This document shows, one piece after another, positions 50,615 to 51,397 of a stretch of DNA of 51,397 nucleotides (position 1 is its first letter; every line of letters begins with the position of its first letter). The notes beneath the pieces are model-generated. The model worked only from the letters and a program-made list of their open reading frames with translations, was not told the DNA's origin and did not search any database. Source of the stretch: Flavobacteriales bacterium UBA1694 (GTDB lineage Bacteria > Bacteroidota > Bacteroidia > Flavobacteriales > Weeksellaceae); NCBI GenBank assembly GCA_002319955.1, contig DCJS01000006.1, forward strand, positions 1 to 51,397. Reading direction: 5' to 3'. The position numbers and the translations under genes are program-made.

Positions 50615-51214
50615 ATGGCGAGAGTCAAACCAAAGAGACATAATATACGGGTAGATATGACGGCCATGACCGATGTGTCGTTCTTACTACTGACGTTTTT
50701 TATCCTCACCGCCCAGTTTGCAAAACCGGACGTGGAGACCATCACGACGCCATCTTCAATTTCTGAGAAGCTACTTCCCGACGCGAGTTTAATGACAGTA
50801 TTAAGCACCACGGACGGAAGATTCTATTTCACTCCAGTAGAAAATGGAACAGAAAGAATACAGCTTTTGGATAATATGGCGAAGAAGTATGGAACCACTT
50901 TCACTAATGCAGAAAAAGCTGCATTTGCAAAAGTAGAAGCGGTAGGAGTGCCAATGAGCCAGTTGAAAGGTTACCTTAATTTATCTGATGATGACAAAAA
51001 AGCCTTTACGGCTCCTGGAGTTCCGTTGGATGATACAAAAAAGGAACTGATTGATTGGGTTCAACAAAGTTTAGCGATTAATTCAGACTATAAATTGGCA
51101 ATAAAAGGAGATACCAATACCAAGTATGACAGAGTTAAAAGTCTGTTCGAAGGGCTAAGAGATATTGATTTTCTTAAGTTTTGGTTAATTACAAATCAAG
51201 AAGTAGCTAATTAA
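50615..51214 (+). CDS. exbD: Biopolymer transport protein ExbD (first copy)
   Basis: A 199-residue ExbD/TolR protein from the ATG at 50615 (MARVKPKRHNIRVDMTAMTD); the frame begins at a TTG at 50573, which I reject. One membrane helix (about residues 21-39, VSFLLLTFFILTAQF) carries the conserved Asp of the MTDVSFLLLTFF motif, used for proton coupling. A long periplasmic part follows, unusually large compared with E. coli ExbD (141), with a DIDFLKFWLITNQE end. It is paired with a second exbD. Confidence 0.92.
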   Translation: MARVKPKRHNIRVDMTAMTDVSFLLLTFFILTAQFAKPDVETITTPSSISEKLLPDASLMTVLSTTDGRFYFTPVENGTERIQLLDNMAKKYGTTFTNAEKAAFAKVEAVGVPMSQLKGYLNLSDDDKKAFTAPGVPLDDTKKELIDWVQQSLAINSDYKLAIKGDTNTKYDRVKSLFEGLRDIDFLKFWLITNQEVAN

Positions 51215-51221
51215 TAAAGAA

Positions 51222-51397
51222 ATGGCAGACGTACAAGTTAAAGATCAGAGTGGCAAGGGCGGCAAGGTTCGTTCGAAAAAACAGCCACCACACGTAGACT
51301 TAACACCAATGGTGGATTTGGCCTTTCTTTTGATTACATTCTTTATGTTGGTGACAACCTTCAATAAGCCGAATGTAATGGATTTAGGATTACCTGC
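51222..51397 (+). CDS. exbD: Biopolymer transport protein ExbD (second copy), truncated by the window edge
   Basis: The first 58 codons of a second ExbD, starting eight bases after the first: MADVQVKDQSGKGGKVRSKK, then HVDLTPMVDLAFLLITFFML with the conserved Asp, then a periplasmic start. ExbB-ExbD-ExbD, usually followed by an energy transducer TonB, is a common Bacteroidetes arrangement. The rest lies beyond the window. Confidence 0.93.
   Translation, partial: MADVQVKDQSGKGGKVRSKKQPPHVDLTPMVDLAFLLITFFMLVTTFNKPNVMDLGLP

Noticed and set aside
1..51397. CRISPR arrays, IS elements, prophage genes, attachment sites, tRNA or rRNA genes
   Set aside because: No regularly spaced repeats, transposase or integrase motifs, or tRNA-like cloverleafs were found by eye; a tool-based scan could still reveal something faint.

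Overview
The window looks like core chromosome of a Bacteroidota bacterium, most likely order Flavobacteriales and close to the Chryseobacterium/Weeksellaceae group. The evidence is the AT-leaning sequence (GC about 40% by eye), starts without Shine-Dalgarno sequences, many Bacteroidetes-type -7 boxes (TAnnTTTG) just upstream of genes, a 52-residue L34, a type B L31, and families typical of the phylum (GlmU-like nucleotidyltransferase, DUF4252/head-GIN proteins, DUF4407, fused IcmF mutase). I see no IS element, prophage, CRISPR array, tRNA, rRNA or defence island. Nearly all of it is housekeeping.

Layout. 1-2.4 kb: a minus-strand run of a MazG-like pyrophosphohydrolase, aroA and a short-chain dehydrogenase. 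2.6-4.3 kb: rpmE2 and a GlmU-like protein. 4.3-7.4 kb: a four-gene operon of sigma factor, anti-sigma-like membrane protein, a DUF4252+head-GIN envelope protein and a DUF4252 lipoprotein. 7.4-13.4 kb: guaB with a lipoprotein, DUF4407, ruvC, a serine beta-lactamase-fold lipoprotein and a metallo-beta-lactamase-fold protein. 13.4-17.3 kb: a fused B12-dependent acyl-CoA mutase (IcmF type) and a small membrane protein. 17.5-23.1 kb: rplM-rpsI-rpsB, then trmB, an exported protein, tsf and accA on the other strand. 23.1-28.8 kb: gltX, three glycosyltransferase-type genes and rocD. 28.8-32.9 kb: pdxA, DUF177, rpmF, accB and accC on the minus strand. 33-36.8 kb: ribE, an NtrY-like histidine kinase and a tRNA methyltransferase, then ftsE and rpmH (too short for routine ORF calling). 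37-44.5 kb: a DHH phosphoesterase, an alpha/beta hydrolase, a lipoprotein, dsbD, tilS, an OmpA-family lipoprotein and an O-methyltransferase. 44.5-51.4 kb: an NlpC/P60-like protein, waaA, leuS and the start of an ExbB-ExbD-ExbD operon cut by the window end.

Themes. Translation dominates (L13, S9, S2, EF-Ts, L31, L32, L34, GltX, LeuS, TilS, TrmB, TrmN6-like). Fatty-acid initiation is represented by accA, accB and accC. Envelope functions include WaaA, the glycosyltransferases, the OmpA lipoprotein, DsbD and ExbB/D.

No clearly new system is visible. The best candidates for follow-up are the sigma/DUF4252/GIN operon, an NlpC/P60-like protein that has lost its catalytic cysteine, a candidate structured leader before rpsB, and the separation of tsf from rpsB. 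Family assignments come from motifs recognised by eye; no database search was run.
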